DNA from: Macrothele yani
Taxonomy: Eukaryota > Arthropoda > Arachnida > Araneae > Macrothelidae
Length of the DNA: 64,000 nucleotides
Direction of reading: 5' to 3'
NCBI GenBank assembly: GCA_039090855.1
Contig: CM077010.1
Coordinates: 49,184,905-49,248,904, forward strand
Both the position numbers and the translations under genes were made by a program. The notes beneath the pieces are model-generated. The model had not been told where the DNA came from. It searched no databases and saw nothing but the letters and a program-made list of their open reading frames with translations. Each line of letters begins with the position of its first letter. The stretch's first letter is position 1. This document shows positions 24,813 through 36,343 of the stretch, in pieces.

Positions 24813-25003
24813 AGAGTGAGCGCGATCGTTCCCGTTATTGTGAGATAACTGCGCACCGATCCCGTATGTCTGCTCGGTTCAGGAGCTTTGGTGAGTTGCA
24901 GGTCTTTTGCTTAGCTGACTCCATGCTGCAATTCGAGGCAAAACGTTTTAATTATTTTTTCTGTGAGAAAACCCAAAAAAAGACAGTGTGAAAACACAAG
25001 TTT

Positions 25004-25112
25004 GTCCACGACGGGCTTCGAACCCACATCCCCCTCACTCCAGAGTAAGTCGCTCGCCCAACTGAGCTGCGCGGACAGAATGTCTCGCTGCAGATTTGTC
25101 GTCTTGACACAC
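25004..25112 (-). repeat. tRNA-like repeat, family C
   Basis: The minus strand reads TGTCCGCGCAGCTCAGTTGG (A-box side) and GGGTTCGAAGCCCGTCG (B-box), with end pairing GTCC/GGAC. The 5' flank of the tRNA-like part (25078-25112) resembles the flanks of the copies at 51.3 and 57.9 kb. It is not a convincing functional tRNA. Confidence 0.7.
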
Positions 25113-26006
25113 GTTTTCACCTCTGTAGTACGTTACAACAGATATATTGCAGTCAAAAATGTTATCTGATGCATATGAATAAAGAAAAAAGTTTTTTTCA
25201 TAGTATATCTAAATGTTTTCATCGTGAGTTAAGCCAGTACATTTCCCTTAACTTTCCTTTTTTAACAGTTCGACAATTCACTTTTAGTGTGGGCGAAAGA
25301 AAAAGGGCAGCCTATTGTTTCGTATATTTTTATGATTAACAGAATATTTGTAAATTTTTAATGCCCCTGAGAAACTGACTCGCATCGCGATGCTTCATTC
25401 AGAATTTCTAAAATTTATGAGTGCACATTTTGATTTAATTTCTGAGCATTGGAAAGATTAACATTTATGATACAACTATTATTACAAGTACCTTTGGCCA
25501 TGAATGTTTTAATGGAAAATACGTAGAAACTGTAAAATCTGAATGCCAAACTCGCCGAACGGCATTGCTTTCCACTCATGTACATTTTCTGTCCAACTGC
25601 CGCCGGTGCTTTCATCATTCGTATTTAGGATTTCTTTGTGGGGATGCCCCAAAATCCTGATTATGCTAATAACAATTCACCTAAGAAAAACTTCTCCCAA
25701 AAATATTGGGAACTGATAAAAATGTCTCCATCATATTAAAGTGCGTTTCCAATGATTCGTAAAGCATATATTTAAAATCATGTGCAAATATACATTTAAA
25801 AATAAGAAAATAAGCAATCAGTAACAAAAAATGAAGGGTCAACGAACAAGTGATACCACATGAGGATGGCCTGGGCCACTGTGCCACCCTCACTGAGTGT
25901 GCCACTGCTTGACTTTAATTCATTCCAAGATGCAGGTGGCATGGAAAGTAGAAAAGCCATTTTTACACTGCAAAATGGCCAGTGGTGGACTCGCGATCTA
26001 TACACA

Positions 26007-26479
26007 CAGGAGCGCACCCAAGGAAGGAAGGGTCCCCGGATCCGGACCACTCATGAGGCCAAGTGTTTTGCAATATGATTCCGACACCATCATTGTCCTA
26101 CACGAATGATTCCTAACCCTCTAACTATTCTCCAATTTTCCTAATTGGTGAATTTCAATTTTCATAATTGTTGAAATCACGCATTACAGAATTTGTTCTA
26201 AAATACATTCTCTGAAGCTATGATATAGCAATAGATAAAATAATTACATTTGTAGTTAACTCCTTTTATGAAATAATAAAAATACATATATGAAATATGT
26301 ATTTTTGTTAAAAGTAAAAACAATAATGAAAACACCATTTGCAGCTGGATAATTCATGAATACAATGTATTAAATTCTTTCACAGATCAAAACATTTATT
26401 ACAACAGTCACATCGCGTAAGTACACATACATGAACATTTTAAATTGCAGAGCAAGACGAATTTCTGGGTGCGCCCCTG
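26007..26479. mobile_element. hAT-type MITE, 473 bp
   Basis: The ends CAGGAGCGCACCCA and (reverse-complemented) CAGGGGCGCACCCA form 14-bp inverted repeats with one mismatch. A perfect 8-bp target duplication TATACACA flanks the element (25999-26006 and 26480-26487), the size produced by hAT transposases. There is no coding capacity. Confidence 0.92.
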
Positions 26480-26728
26480 TATACACAACCCCGGAAGTGG
26501 CGGACTGGCGATCTGTACAAAATCCCGGGTTATTTTGTATGGCTTACTTTTTGGAAAAAAAATAGGAAAAATGGTATGTCAGCGTTGCCGTTTACTGTTT
26601 AAACATCAATTCAACAGAACTCTACGAATTACTGCCGTTTTTTTTTGTATCGAGGCAATAATTATCGAAATTTTTCCAATTTTCCTCGACCGCAGATCCC
26701 TACCCAGTACAATTTTAATGTAAGAACA

Positions 26729-26842
26729 AAATCACTTCCGCTGCTGAGAAGCAAGGTACGATCTCTGAGAGGAACTGCCGAAGATTTTATTACTTCCACT
26801 GCTAAGAGACAAGGTACGATCTCTGAGAGGACCTGCCGAAGA
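26729..26842 (+). repeat. Two-copy ~57-bp tandem repeat
   Basis: CAAGGTACGATCTCTGAGAGG and TGCCGAAGATTTTATT occur twice in tandem with few differences. No function is visible. Confidence 0.9.
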
Positions 26843-26968
26843 TTTTATTCCATTATTATGAATTTTATTGCGATAATTAACTTTGTAATATTGTCTTTGC
26901 TTTTAGTGAGAACGGTGATCCAAATGCGCCAAAAATTAATTTCTTTTTCAAGGCTTACCTATCATTAA

Positions 26969-28220
26969 TAAAATAATTACAAAAAAATCTCTTGAAAAAA
27001 CCAAAAATTTCCGGAATTCAATGAATTTCAGCGCAAATTTATAGTGAGATAATTAAAGAATAGAAAAATTAACTTTTATTTTATTTACGTTCGAATTGAA
27101 AAAGCATTTTTGCTGTAGCTGAAACAGACTTCCCAGAACATTAGTTCAATGAATAAATGTAACCATAAGGCCAAAAGAGTAGTAAATCCAAGGAGATTAG
27201 AATAAGATATTCTGAGATGCCCTTGTTAATGTAGAAATACAACTTTGCGTGAAGCCTATAATCGCGAGCGACGGCCGTTAAAGTGTGGGAAAGCTGGTGG
27301 TTTTCATGGCTATTGCAATGCATTTTATGTTGTCCGAATCGCATTCTTTCGTCGCAAATGTTTCTAATTTTGCATCGTAACTTGACGCCGATGTGTGGGA
27401 AAAATGCAGGATTGATAAAATTTTAATTACTTTGAGGCTCCTTCTCATTTTTGTTTTAAACTGAAATAAATGAACGTTAGTGCGGATTCAAAACAAGACA
27501 TAACGTTAAAATTATTGAAGATTTCATTCCTGTATGATATATAATTCACTTTTTTATTCGCATTTTCAAAATACACACAGATGAAACTATATGTGTATCA
27601 TGTAAACAACCTCAAACAGGGGCGGATTGGGTCAACTAAATCAGGCCGGGAAATTTAACATCGCGGTCCACTAAAAAAAAAAAAAAAAACGAAGACACCT
27701 CATAAATTTACTCATAAAAAGAAAAACCCGTTAGATACTGGATGATAGAAAACTGTTGAAATATGTAATGTAAAACTAATTCACTTGTAAGAAATTTAAT
27801 GGTGAAAGAGCTTTAAATATTCGCTTATGATTGGATGTAGCAGCAAATAAGATTAATATCTTTTTAAAAATCTCGTTTTGACCAAAACAAAACAAAAAAC
27901 AAAAAAAAAAAAAAAACAGGTCTTTTGCAAACCCCATTTCCAACTAACTCACCATGAAGATCCTTCTGAAAATTGAAATGTGAAAAGTAGCAATTTTCCT
28001 ACGCAAATAATTTTTATTTTATTTTGTCACTGATCGCCTAACTGCGCAATGGTATTGGTTTCTACACCTTGCCTTTTTTAAGTCTACCCATAACTTTTAA
28101 TTCTCGAAACAGATTCTGACCCCATGAGCCTGTATTGGTAAATTGTTGTTTCTTTTAAGGTAAATGTGGATGGGACACAAATTTCAAAATACTTCTGCGA
28201 GAGAATCACTTTCTCGGCTC
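26969..28220. other. Non-coding stretch with one hAT-like terminus
   Basis: This is AT-rich DNA without a gene. At 27618 the sequence CAGGGGCGGATTGGGTC followed by GGCCGGGAAATTT resembles the terminus of a hAT or related DNA transposon, but no partner end was found. A-runs lie at 27672-27691 and 27900-27917. Confidence 0.45.
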
Positions 28221-31051
28221 CAAGGCTGTAGCCAGGAATTTTTTTCGGGGGGGGGGGCTAAAATTACTAGTGAGCTACTCATTCCTTTTGATGATTGAAT
28301 GGAAACTAAAATTTTCAAGTTTACAATTCAAAAAGCAATACCTACCCTTCCTCCCCCACCCACCCATTTTTGAAATTAATTGTAAAATTTTTCTCATAAA
28401 TTTACATTACCTGCAAAATTTTCGTCTATAAAATTGCAATAAACATAGATTAAACACAATGGGAAGTAATTCCTTTAGATAACTGTTTCTTAATGACTTA
28501 AAAATATGTTGGCCAATGTTTTGATACAAGCAATAACGATTACAGTACGTATCGATAGAAAGTTTTAAATTTTAAGACTAACATTAAAACATTACACGTA
28601 GATGTAACACAATTTGCACAAATCAGGAAATTCAAGAAATTTTAACATTACGAAGAACAAATAAGGTTTACATTCTCACTCACCTTATCAAAAATTAGTG
28701 CGCCTTGAAGATTTAGGAAACCGATTTAAAATTTCGTCCAGTTGCACATCAATATTGCGATGGATTGCTAAAAGTGCTAATCCACTCAGTCTGTTTTCTC
28801 CCGTTGAGTTTCTTAAATATGTCTTCAATCGTCTAAGTGTTGAAAATGTCCTTTCTAGCGTAGCTGTGGAAATCGGAATTGTAGCAAGAATCTGTAACAA
28901 TGTGTGTGAGTTGGGAAAAAGATTTGAGTCGCATTGTAAAAGAGCCTCCATTGCGTTACCAGGTCTTGAATTAACATCCATGTTGATCCATTTGTTTCGC
29001 CAAACGGAATATTCGACTGTGAGAGTACTGCTCTCTGGAAGTATGTTTCCATAAACTCCTTTGCAAGTCGTTAGTTCTTTTTCGCAGTTTAACTTCACAC
29101 GACGAGGGAGAAATATTTGAAGCGCTATGACTAATGCCTTATGAGTCTCGAATCGTTCATTAATTTGTGTTCGCACGTTTTCAACAAATGGCACGAAAAG
29201 ATTCTTTCGGAAATATTCTTCTGGAGTTTCTGATGAAATATTCCCTCTTTGAGTCATCCTGGATGTAAATCTTGACATTGTGATAACTCCATCAACTTCT
29301 GAGTTCAATTTTGAAGCTGCATTAAAAAGAACTGGGAATTTATCAATGGCGTTACTTCTTAGCTGGTCAAGAGAAGTTACTACGAGATCAACATGTTCCA
29401 GTGATATCGTCAAATCGCAGTCAACGGTTTGAAGAGTTTTCGACGGCGGTAATGTCCACGAAAATACAAGGTCAAGTGTGCAAAGTGTGATTACAAACTG
29501 GCCCTGGGTAATTGCACATAATAGCTGATGACCTTTTTGGGAGGATTCGCGATTTTTTACATCTTGCAAATTTTGTAACGATAGTACTATTGCCACGTAG
29601 ATTTCTCGGGATCTCAATACAGCTTCATGCTTATAAACCCAACGTGTTTCGCACATTGATATTAACGTCGTGTTCCTGGAAGCTGGTGATATTTTCTTGA
29701 TGAAAACTTTGAGAGCTTCGTTATTTTTTACAGATGAGCTAAAAAATGTTCCAACTGACTGAATTGTGCCTATACAGTTTCGTATAGATGAAATTGTACA
29801 AGAATCCCCTAGTACCATATTTAGAGAATGTGCTCCACAATGGACGTATAAGGCCATCGGGTGTTCTTTTCTAATATAAGCCTGAACTCCATGTAAATAG
29901 CCGCTCATAGCTGCTGCGCCATCGTATCCTTGCCCTACAAGATAATCGCAGTTGATGTTGAGGAATTTAAAATGTTTAAGAATCAAGGAATATCTGACGC
30001 CATGACCCGTGACATCCGTCGCAGGTGCAAAAAGTAGAAAGTCTTCACATAATTTCTGCTCCTCTCTGTCCACATAACGCGCGCATATGGTTAACTGTTC
30101 TACTCCTGAAATATCTGTCGTTTCGTCACATAAAACAGAAAAATATCGGGCTGAGCTCACTTTGCGCACTATCTGTTCTTGGATATGTTTTCCGCATAGA
30201 TCGATTAATTGATTCTGTATAGTAGGATTTGTGTATTGCGAGTTCCTGGATCCGTGCTTTAAGTGCTTCAATAAAACAGAATCGCCGGCATCCACGCGGA
30301 AACATAAAAGCGATCGAAAATTTCCATGATTGACATCACTGTTTTGAAAGATGACGTTTCCGTAGTCGCGCGTTCCACGGAGAGCTATTTCTTGTCGACC
30401 GCACAAAATCACCGTTTCAATAATTGATTTAAGTACAGTCCGCATTTCCAAATCTTGTCTACTTCTTTCTTTATTCATTTGGTTTGTGACATATTGCTGC
30501 TTTCCTTTTTGCAATTCTTAAAAAATTGTCGACATATTCACAACATGCTTGATGATACATCGTTTTTGCATGACTTATAAAATCGTCCTTCGCATTCTTC
30601 CACCTTGAATATGGTTTCTTTACTAAGGCACCAAGACCTTGATGCCCTCCTTTACCACACTGTTCAGGAGAAAACACAACGCAAAACTTACAAAAAGCTT
30701 GGAATACGCCAACCATTTAAATTGCCTTAACCAGGACAACTGAAATCTTAAATTTCTTTTGCCGACCTGTTTTGCTGGAAAGGAAAATCTTTCAGATGGA
30801 ACCCAACAGTGGAGCAATAAATTTTCTCTAATAAAATCGTCCAATTCTGTCTGAGTATATCGTCCAATATCCCACTGTGCCGAATCCACTGCATCAGCAG
30901 TCGGCAAAAGTATGGGTTCAATTTGAAATGCATTTGCAGCAGTCATCCTTACAGCTGTATCACTCGTCGATACCGATAATACATGCTCAACCTGCGTTGT
31001 AGCGATATCAGGATCAAACCGTTGTTTTTTAAAATATTTAGTAATATCCAT
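28221..31051 (-). mobile_element. hAT transposon (ZMYM1/P52rIPK-like), right end not found
   Basis: The 3' terminus at 28221 (CAAGGCTGTAGCCAGGAATT followed by a G run) is typical of hAT elements with CAAGG..GTAGCCAGG ends. The transposase occupies 28688-31051. I did not find the matching terminus upstream of 31051, so the element may be truncated or its right end diverged. Confidence 0.7.
28688..31051 (-). pseudogene. hAT transposase, frameshifted N-terminus, intact core
   Basis: Read from the ATG at 31051 (MDITKYFKKQRFD), the first part encodes the TTF-type zinc-finger region (..SFPAKQVGKRNLRFQLSWL..). A frame change near 30695 continues it (AFCKFCVVFSPEQ..GHQGLGALVKKP..HAKTMYH). A second frame change in an A/T run near 30520 enters the long frame ending at 28688, which is open for over 600 codons. 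That core has the DUF4371 region with CDETTD, GQGYDGAAAMSG and HCGAHSLNMVLGDS, and ends in the hATC dimerisation domain (TIPISTATLERTFSTLRR). These match the hAT catalytic framework of transposases related to zinc finger MYM-type protein 1. The long frame has no usable Met at its 5' end. Two frameshifts argue for inactivity, or for sequencing errors in homopolymers. Confidence 0.85.
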
Positions 31052-31192
31052 TTTACCACTTATCCTGATCTTACTGTGGCGAGGTGGAATGCAACCCACA
31101 TCTAAAAGTAAGTTGGAGAGGTCAGTTCAAGAAAAGACAGGGGTGACTCGTTTTGTTGTATAACATGGAGCAGGGGATCTCTTTCGGGAGGC

Positions 31193-31194
<2 letters not shown>

Positions 31195-31223
<29 letters not shown>
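31195..31223. repeat. (GA)n microsatellite
   Basis: This is a pure GA run. The flanking 31052-31578 segment has no recognised gene or repeat. Confidence 0.95.
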
Positions 31224-31226
<3 letters not shown>

Positions 31227-31580
31227 GGAAGGTGTTTCTGTGACGCACCCAGCTTGACCAGGAGCGGGACGTCCGAAAGGGGTGTCATTTGGTGATTTGT
31301 GAGACCGCCGGAGACTATCTTGTAGCAAATGCACTGACCGGATTGACTGATGACGAGGGAGCTGGGTGAAATCGCGCTTTAGACCAGGAGCGCAGAACAT
31401 TTGGTGTGGGCACTCTCTTTTCCTCCAAGGGCAAAGACGTTAAGGATTTTTCCCTGACGGCTGCGGTCGTCAGGCTAGTGGGATTGTAGATCGAGTGGCC
31501 CAGGTTATTCATGAAACACCTACATATATAGTGGAGATCACCTAAGTACTGCGGTACAAGTAAAATTTGACAAGTAGATA

Positions 31581-32984
31581 CACTGCTCGCCACCCAAAAT
31601 GCAACACCAAGAAGGAAGCATCCGATTAGCCTGAAATTCGCAGCATGCGTCGCCCGCGAGAGGACATGCAAACGATTAGCATTGCAGGGCATATGCAAAT
31701 CATGTGCTCCCGGCACGCCACCGAGAAGCACTATAACAAGGGTGCACAGAAGGCGGGGTGTAAGTAGTGGAAGTGTGTTGTGCGGCCGGACCTGTGCGCG
31801 GGAAGCTTCCTGATGCCTCGTCGCAGAATACGGCAGTCATTCCAGCACGTTTCGGAGTTCGACAGAGGACGAATAGTAGTTTATCGCGACAGCAGTTTAT
31901 AGTACCGAGATATCGACGCCCGTGTGGGACGACATCTAGCCACAGTGAGGCGAGTATAGATTTGGTGGATGCAGGAGGAACGGACGGACCGACGTGAGCG
32001 ATTGCCGCAGCCGCGGCACACCACCGAACGAGAGGACCGACATGTTGTGCGGCGGGCATTGACGGCTCGCACCTCCACATCACGAACGTTAGCGCAGGAA
32101 TTAGGGTGTGTTGCGCAACAACATGTGTCAGCACGTACCGTTCGACGTCGTCTGCAGGAGCGGGGACTTGTCGCACGGCGACCATTGCTCCGATTACCAT
32201 TGACGTTACACCACCGACGAGTGCGACGGCAGTGCGCCGTTGAACGCCGCACCTGGACTACGGAATGGCACGACATTGTCTTCTCCGACGAATCCCGCTT
32301 CTGCCTGCAACACCGGTCGGATCCGCGTGCGGCGTCACCACAGCGAGGAACTGTATGACGCCTGCATTATGCATCGCCATACCGGTCCTTCGCCTGGCGT
32401 TATGGTTTGGAGCGCAATTGGATATGACACCCGCACCCCTCTGGTACGCATCGCCGGTACACTCAACAGCCACAGCACCATTTCCGACGTTTTGGAGCCT
32501 GTAGTCCTCCCTTACCTGCAGGACGTGCCAGCGGCCACGTTTCAACAGGGCAATGCGCGCCCGTACGGGACACGCTTCGTGCAACAATTCTTCACGGCCC
32601 ACCGGGTGTCACTGGTGCCGTGGCTCGCCTGTTCTCCCGATATGTCGCCCATCGAACACGTCTGGTCGCTGATCGGCAATCGAGTGGCCCGGCAAGCACC
32701 ACCCGCGGCTACGCTTGATAAACTGTGGCAACGTGTGGAAGCAGCCTGGACCGACATACCCCAAGCCCACATCCAAAGCCTCTTTCGTTCGATGCCGCGG
32801 CGTGTAGCGGCTGTTATTGCCAGCCATGGGGGCCACACGAACTATTGATGTCTGCGTGTTCCGCAAGTCGCACGCGCCTATAAGCTCAATCGTTTCATCT
32901 TTCTATCTGTTGTCATGTGTCCAGTAAATCTGGCTTTGGTATCTCGTGTCCTTCTTGGTGTTGCATTTTGGGTGGCCAGCAGTG
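31581..32984 (+). mobile_element. Tc1-like DD34E transposon, 1404 bp
   Basis: Terminal inverted repeats of 36 bp (31581-31616 and 32949-32984, one mismatch, starting CACTGCT) are flanked by TA at 31579-31580 and 32985-32986. The element is strikingly GC- and CpG-rich compared with its neighbours. Its transposase is broken (see next entry). The good inverted repeats suggest a fairly recent copy. Confidence 0.95.
31813..32848 (+). pseudogene. Tc1-like transposase, broken
   Basis: The frame starts MPRRRIRQSF..EFDRGRIVVYRDS (helix-turn-helix) but has TAG codons at 31900-31902 and 31957-31959. It is then open from about 31960 through the second helix-turn-helix (SARTVRRRLQERGL) to FSDESRF, which carries the first catalytic Asp near 32285. 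A frameshift near 32325 moves the rest to another frame: PSPGVMVWSAIG, FQQGNARPYGTR and SPDMSPIEHVW, ending at 32848. The second catalytic Asp is replaced by Gly (QGN for the usual QDN), with 34 residues between it and the Glu (DD34E spacing). Two stops, one frameshift and a lost catalytic residue make it non-functional. Confidence 0.92.
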
Positions 32985-32986
32985 TA

Positions 32987-33520
32987 TATGCATTTTTCCT
33001 GCCCTGTTACAAATAAATAAATGAAAACATAAAAATAAAAACATGATTTGTTGAAGTTCAGTTGCGAAAAGGTGATCGGGATTTCGGAGGGGTGGTGCCT
33101 AAGAAATAAAACGAGTTATTAGAATACATACATTTCTTTACGTACAATACATTGTATTTATTCGCGTCATACACGACCACACCGAGCCACAGTGGAATTA
33201 AATCATAACAATAAGCCAAAAGGTTTAATAATTCCTGACATTGAGCGGTAGTTAAGTAGATGGATTAATGAATGTTAATGTCGTAAAACCAACGAAAGGA
33301 GATATATGAGAGTCATGAAAGTAAATACAGTCGAATTTCATTAAACTGCCAACGTTTGTTTCACATGCTTTTATGGCTGTAAGTGAGGGTGGTGGTGTAA
33401 AGATGATAAACGACAATAGCGGCAATTAAAAAAATATATATATTGGGGGGGGGGGATGATGTTTCTAAATTAATATTCATCTTTATATTGAAAGGATGAG
33501 ACCCCCCCCCATTTTTTTGT
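32987..33520. other. Non-coding stretch
   Basis: No gene is seen. ACAGTCGAATTTCATTAAAC near 33328 resembles a pogo-type transposon terminus, without a partner. G and C runs lie at about 33445-33456 and 33501-33510. Confidence 0.4.
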
Positions 33521-33743
33521 GCCGCCGCAGTGGCGCAGTGGTCTAAGCGATGACCTCTGATCATTCGTCCGAAAGGGGTCCGGGTTCGAATCCCGGCGAG
33601 GCATGGATGTTGTGTTGGTCTTACGGCACTGGCTCTTTCCCTTCCCTGGAACCAGTGGCCCTAAATTAGGGACGGGTGACTGCGTATAGCCCATTGAGTT
33701 GCTCACGGTGGTCGTTAAACCTCCAATCAAAAAAAAAAAAAAA
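33521..33743 (+). repeat. SINE, family B, full length
   Basis: The tRNA-like head (GTGGCGCAGTGGTCTAAGCG, GGGTTCGAATCCCGG) is followed by a body with CCCTTCCCTGGAACCAGTGG and GACTGCGTATAGCCC and a 3' end CTCCAATC plus a poly-A tail of about 15. The family is about 215 bp and occurs at least eight times here. Confidence 0.92.
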
Positions 33744-34262
33744 GAAATTAAAATTAAAAGTCCTTTCGAACAGTAGTTTCCAAATTTTGCTTCTCTTTTA
33801 ACAAAAATTTGGAGAAAGAAGGAAGCCGCAAATTTTTTGAGCAACATTTCACCGCAGATTCATAACACCGTCCCGATGATGAGCGATAATAACAATTTAA
33901 ATTCATTATTAGTTGAAAGCTTTATACCAAGCAATATATCAAAAATTTTCAGTTTCCATCTCCAAATTGCAGAGCAGGAAAGCGCCAAGGGCATTTGTTG
34001 CCCAGGTGCAAGCCCAGATTCGCCTCTGATCGTTCGTCCGAAAGGAATCCGGGTTCGAATTCTTGAAGATTTTCCAATTTTTATAAATTTTTACATGAGA
34101 TAAATACCTTTAGCAACATCATTTTCTATTTCCCGTAAAATAAGAGTTTTAATAAAACACAAGTGTCTCATATTTTAAAACTGAATGGGAAAAAATCTGT
34201 AAAACTCTAATTCCGATGACGCTCGAAAAATCCAAGTCAGCTTGCTCTCTGTCAATTTACAC

Positions 34263-34334
34263 AAAAGTCCGCTTTACCGGTATAAAAAATTCGTGATGTA
34301 CGATGAAACTGTTTTACCTGTAAAGCGGACTTTT
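34263..34334. repeat. Inverted repeat, 20-bp arms
   Basis: Arms 34263-34282 and 34315-34334 pair with one mismatch (AAAAGTCCGCTTTAC shared) around a 32-nt spacer. It may be the end pair of a tiny MITE. A tRNA-like fragment of SINE family B (CCGGGTTCGAATTC) lies nearby at 34022-34060. Confidence 0.7.
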
Positions 34335-34390
34335 CATAAACCATATTACAGCTCCCACGGAAGATGGGGGAGGGGGGGAGGGAATTGGGA

Positions 34391-34612
34391 TTTTTTTTTT
34401 TTTTTTTTTTTGATTGGAGGTTTAACGACCACCGTGAGCAACTCAATGGGCTATAAGCAGTCGCCCGTCCCTAATTTAGGGTCACTGGTTCCAGGGAAGG
34501 GAGAGAACCAGTGCCGTAAGACAAACACAACATCCATGCCTCACCGGGATTCGAACCCGGACCCCTTCCGGACGAATGATCAGAGGCCAACGCCTTAGAC
34601 CAATGCGCCACC
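34391..34612 (-). repeat. SINE, family B, full length with target duplication
   Basis: Poly-T (the tail in minus orientation) starts at 34391 and the head ends at about 34612. An 11-bp target duplication GGGAATTGGGA flanks it (34380-34390 and 34613-34623), supporting LINE-mediated insertion of an RNA copy. Confidence 0.95.
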
Positions 34613-34639
34613 GGGAATTGGGATGTACATGTACATATA

Positions 34640-36298
34640 CAGAGTGAGTCAAAAGTCGAAGGACACCCTTGCATTTCAGAAACGGGAGGAAAAATGAAAT
34701 ATCTGAATACCCCAGCAAAAAATAGGTGAGGGGGTCCTATCTTTTAGGTTATTTCCGGAACATGGCCGCCATCTTGAAGTCCGCCATATTGGATCAAGGT
34801 CAAATTTTTCAAATGGTAAGGGAGTCATGTTGCATATCAAACAAGATCAGAATTTTCTCAGAAATTGATTGCCGTAATCAGATTTGACATATGTTTTGTG
34901 GTTCACAAGTTCTGAACACAGAAAATTGAAATAACCATTGTTTGTAGCAGGCAACTGAACATTGACGAAAGAGGAGAGGATTGAGGTGATCCTAATGTCT
35001 GGGGAACGCAGCTGCCGTATCATAGTCACAGACTTCAACAGCCGACACCCAGAAAGAAAGCCAATTTCACACAACACTGTCGCATACCTGATATCCGAAT
35101 TCCGAGAAACTGGCACTGTGGACGACAAGCCACGTAGTGGTAGGCCGAAAACTGCTACCGAAGAGGATACCTCAAAATGGTCGTGGCGTCCTTTGCAACG
35201 AGTCCACAACGTAGCACACGACGCCTCGCATAGAATGTGGTATCAGCCAATCAGCCATTGCTCGGATGGCATCCGTTCAAGATCCAGATGCAGCAGCAAC
35301 TAACAGAGGATGACCCTGATAGACGTGTCGAGTTCTGCAACTGGGATTTAGAACAACATCATCGGGATCCCTCATTCGCACAGGGCATTTTGTTCAGTGA
35401 CGAGGCCAATTTTTATGTCTGTGGTGCGGTTAACCGCCAGAACCACAGGTACCGGAGTGACAGGAACCCTTACTGGACGGAACCATCCAAAGTCGTTAGT
35501 AATGTAAAGGTTATGGTGTGGTGTGGAATATGGGGCACCCGTGTAATCGAAAACGCTTTCGTCGACAATAACCTAAAAGCTCAGCGCTACCTGGAAATGC
35601 TACAGGGGATTAGTGCTTCCTTCCCTTTTGAATGAAGATGGCAGTTTCACCTGTTATTTCCAAAATGACGGGGCTCCATCATATTACGGAACAATTGTTC
35701 GTCAATGGATAGATGTTCAATTCTCTGGTCATTGCATTAGCCGGCATGATCCTGTGGAATGGCTACCCAGATCCTACGACCTCACACCACTCGACTTTTT
35801 TCTGTGTGGTTATCTGAAACACCTGGGGTATACTGAGAAAATCAGCGACAAACCCCACTTTCAGCAACGTATCGCGGAGGCCTGTAACCGCATTTATTCT
35901 CGTGCGGCTGCGTAACGACTGGATCAATCGCCTTCAGCTCTGTGTTCAGTAACAGCGACAACACATTGAATACATAAAATACTTGCGCATCACAGGGTAC
36001 TTTAGAGGTTGTTATTTCAATTTTCTATGTTGATAACTTGTGTACCACACAGCACATATGTAAAATCTGATTACGGCAATCAATTTCTGAGAAAATTCTG
36101 GTCTTGTTTGATTACATTTGAAAAATTTGACCTTGATTCAATATGGCGGATTTCAAGATGGCGGCCATGTCCGGAAGTAGCCAAAGAATCGGTGGGCAAG
36201 TAACCCCCTCACCGTTTCTTTTCTGGGGTATTCAGATATTTCATTTTCCCTCCCGTTTCTGAAATTCAAGGGTGTCCTGCGACTTTTAACTCACCCTG
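34640..36298 (+). mobile_element. DD41D (rosa-like) Tc1/mariner element with ~300-bp inverted repeats
   Basis: The element begins CAGAGTGAGTC and ends GACTTTTAACTCACCCTG, with TA at 34638-34639 and 36299-36300. Inverted similarity runs in from each end for about 300 bp (34640-34950 against 35995-36298), interrupted by small indels. This is far longer than the 20-40 bp usual for Tc1/mariner. The internal gene is on the plus strand. Confidence 0.92.
34962..35915 (+). pseudogene. DD41D transposase, three reading frames
   Basis: The N-terminus (MTKEERIEVILMSGERSCR, ISHNTVAYLI, DDKPRSGRPKTAT) is a paired helix-turn-helix DNA-binding region. A frameshift near 35178 moves to a second frame with HPFKIQMQQQLTEDDPDRR, ILFSDEANFYVCG (first Asp) and VMVWCGIWGTRVI. 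A further shift near 35610 gives LLNEDGSFTCYFQNDGAPS (second Asp) and DLTPLDFFLCGYLK (third Asp). Forty-one residues separate the second and third Asp, the DD41D signature of the rosa clade. All three catalytic residues survive but no frame joins them, so no active enzyme is made. Confidence 0.9.
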
Positions 36299-36301
36299 TA
36301 T

Positions 36302-36342
<41 letters not shown>
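36299..36342. repeat. (TA)n microsatellite
   Basis: A TA run lies between the DD41D element and the mariner element. A shorter TA run follows the mariner at about 37645-37662, so the mariner may have inserted into the TA tract, its preferred target. Confidence 0.9.

Positions 36343-36343
<1 letters not shown>

Noticed and set aside
26445..26968. Overlapping plus-strand open frames
   Set aside because: They cross the MITE end and a tandem duplication and have no recognisable domain.
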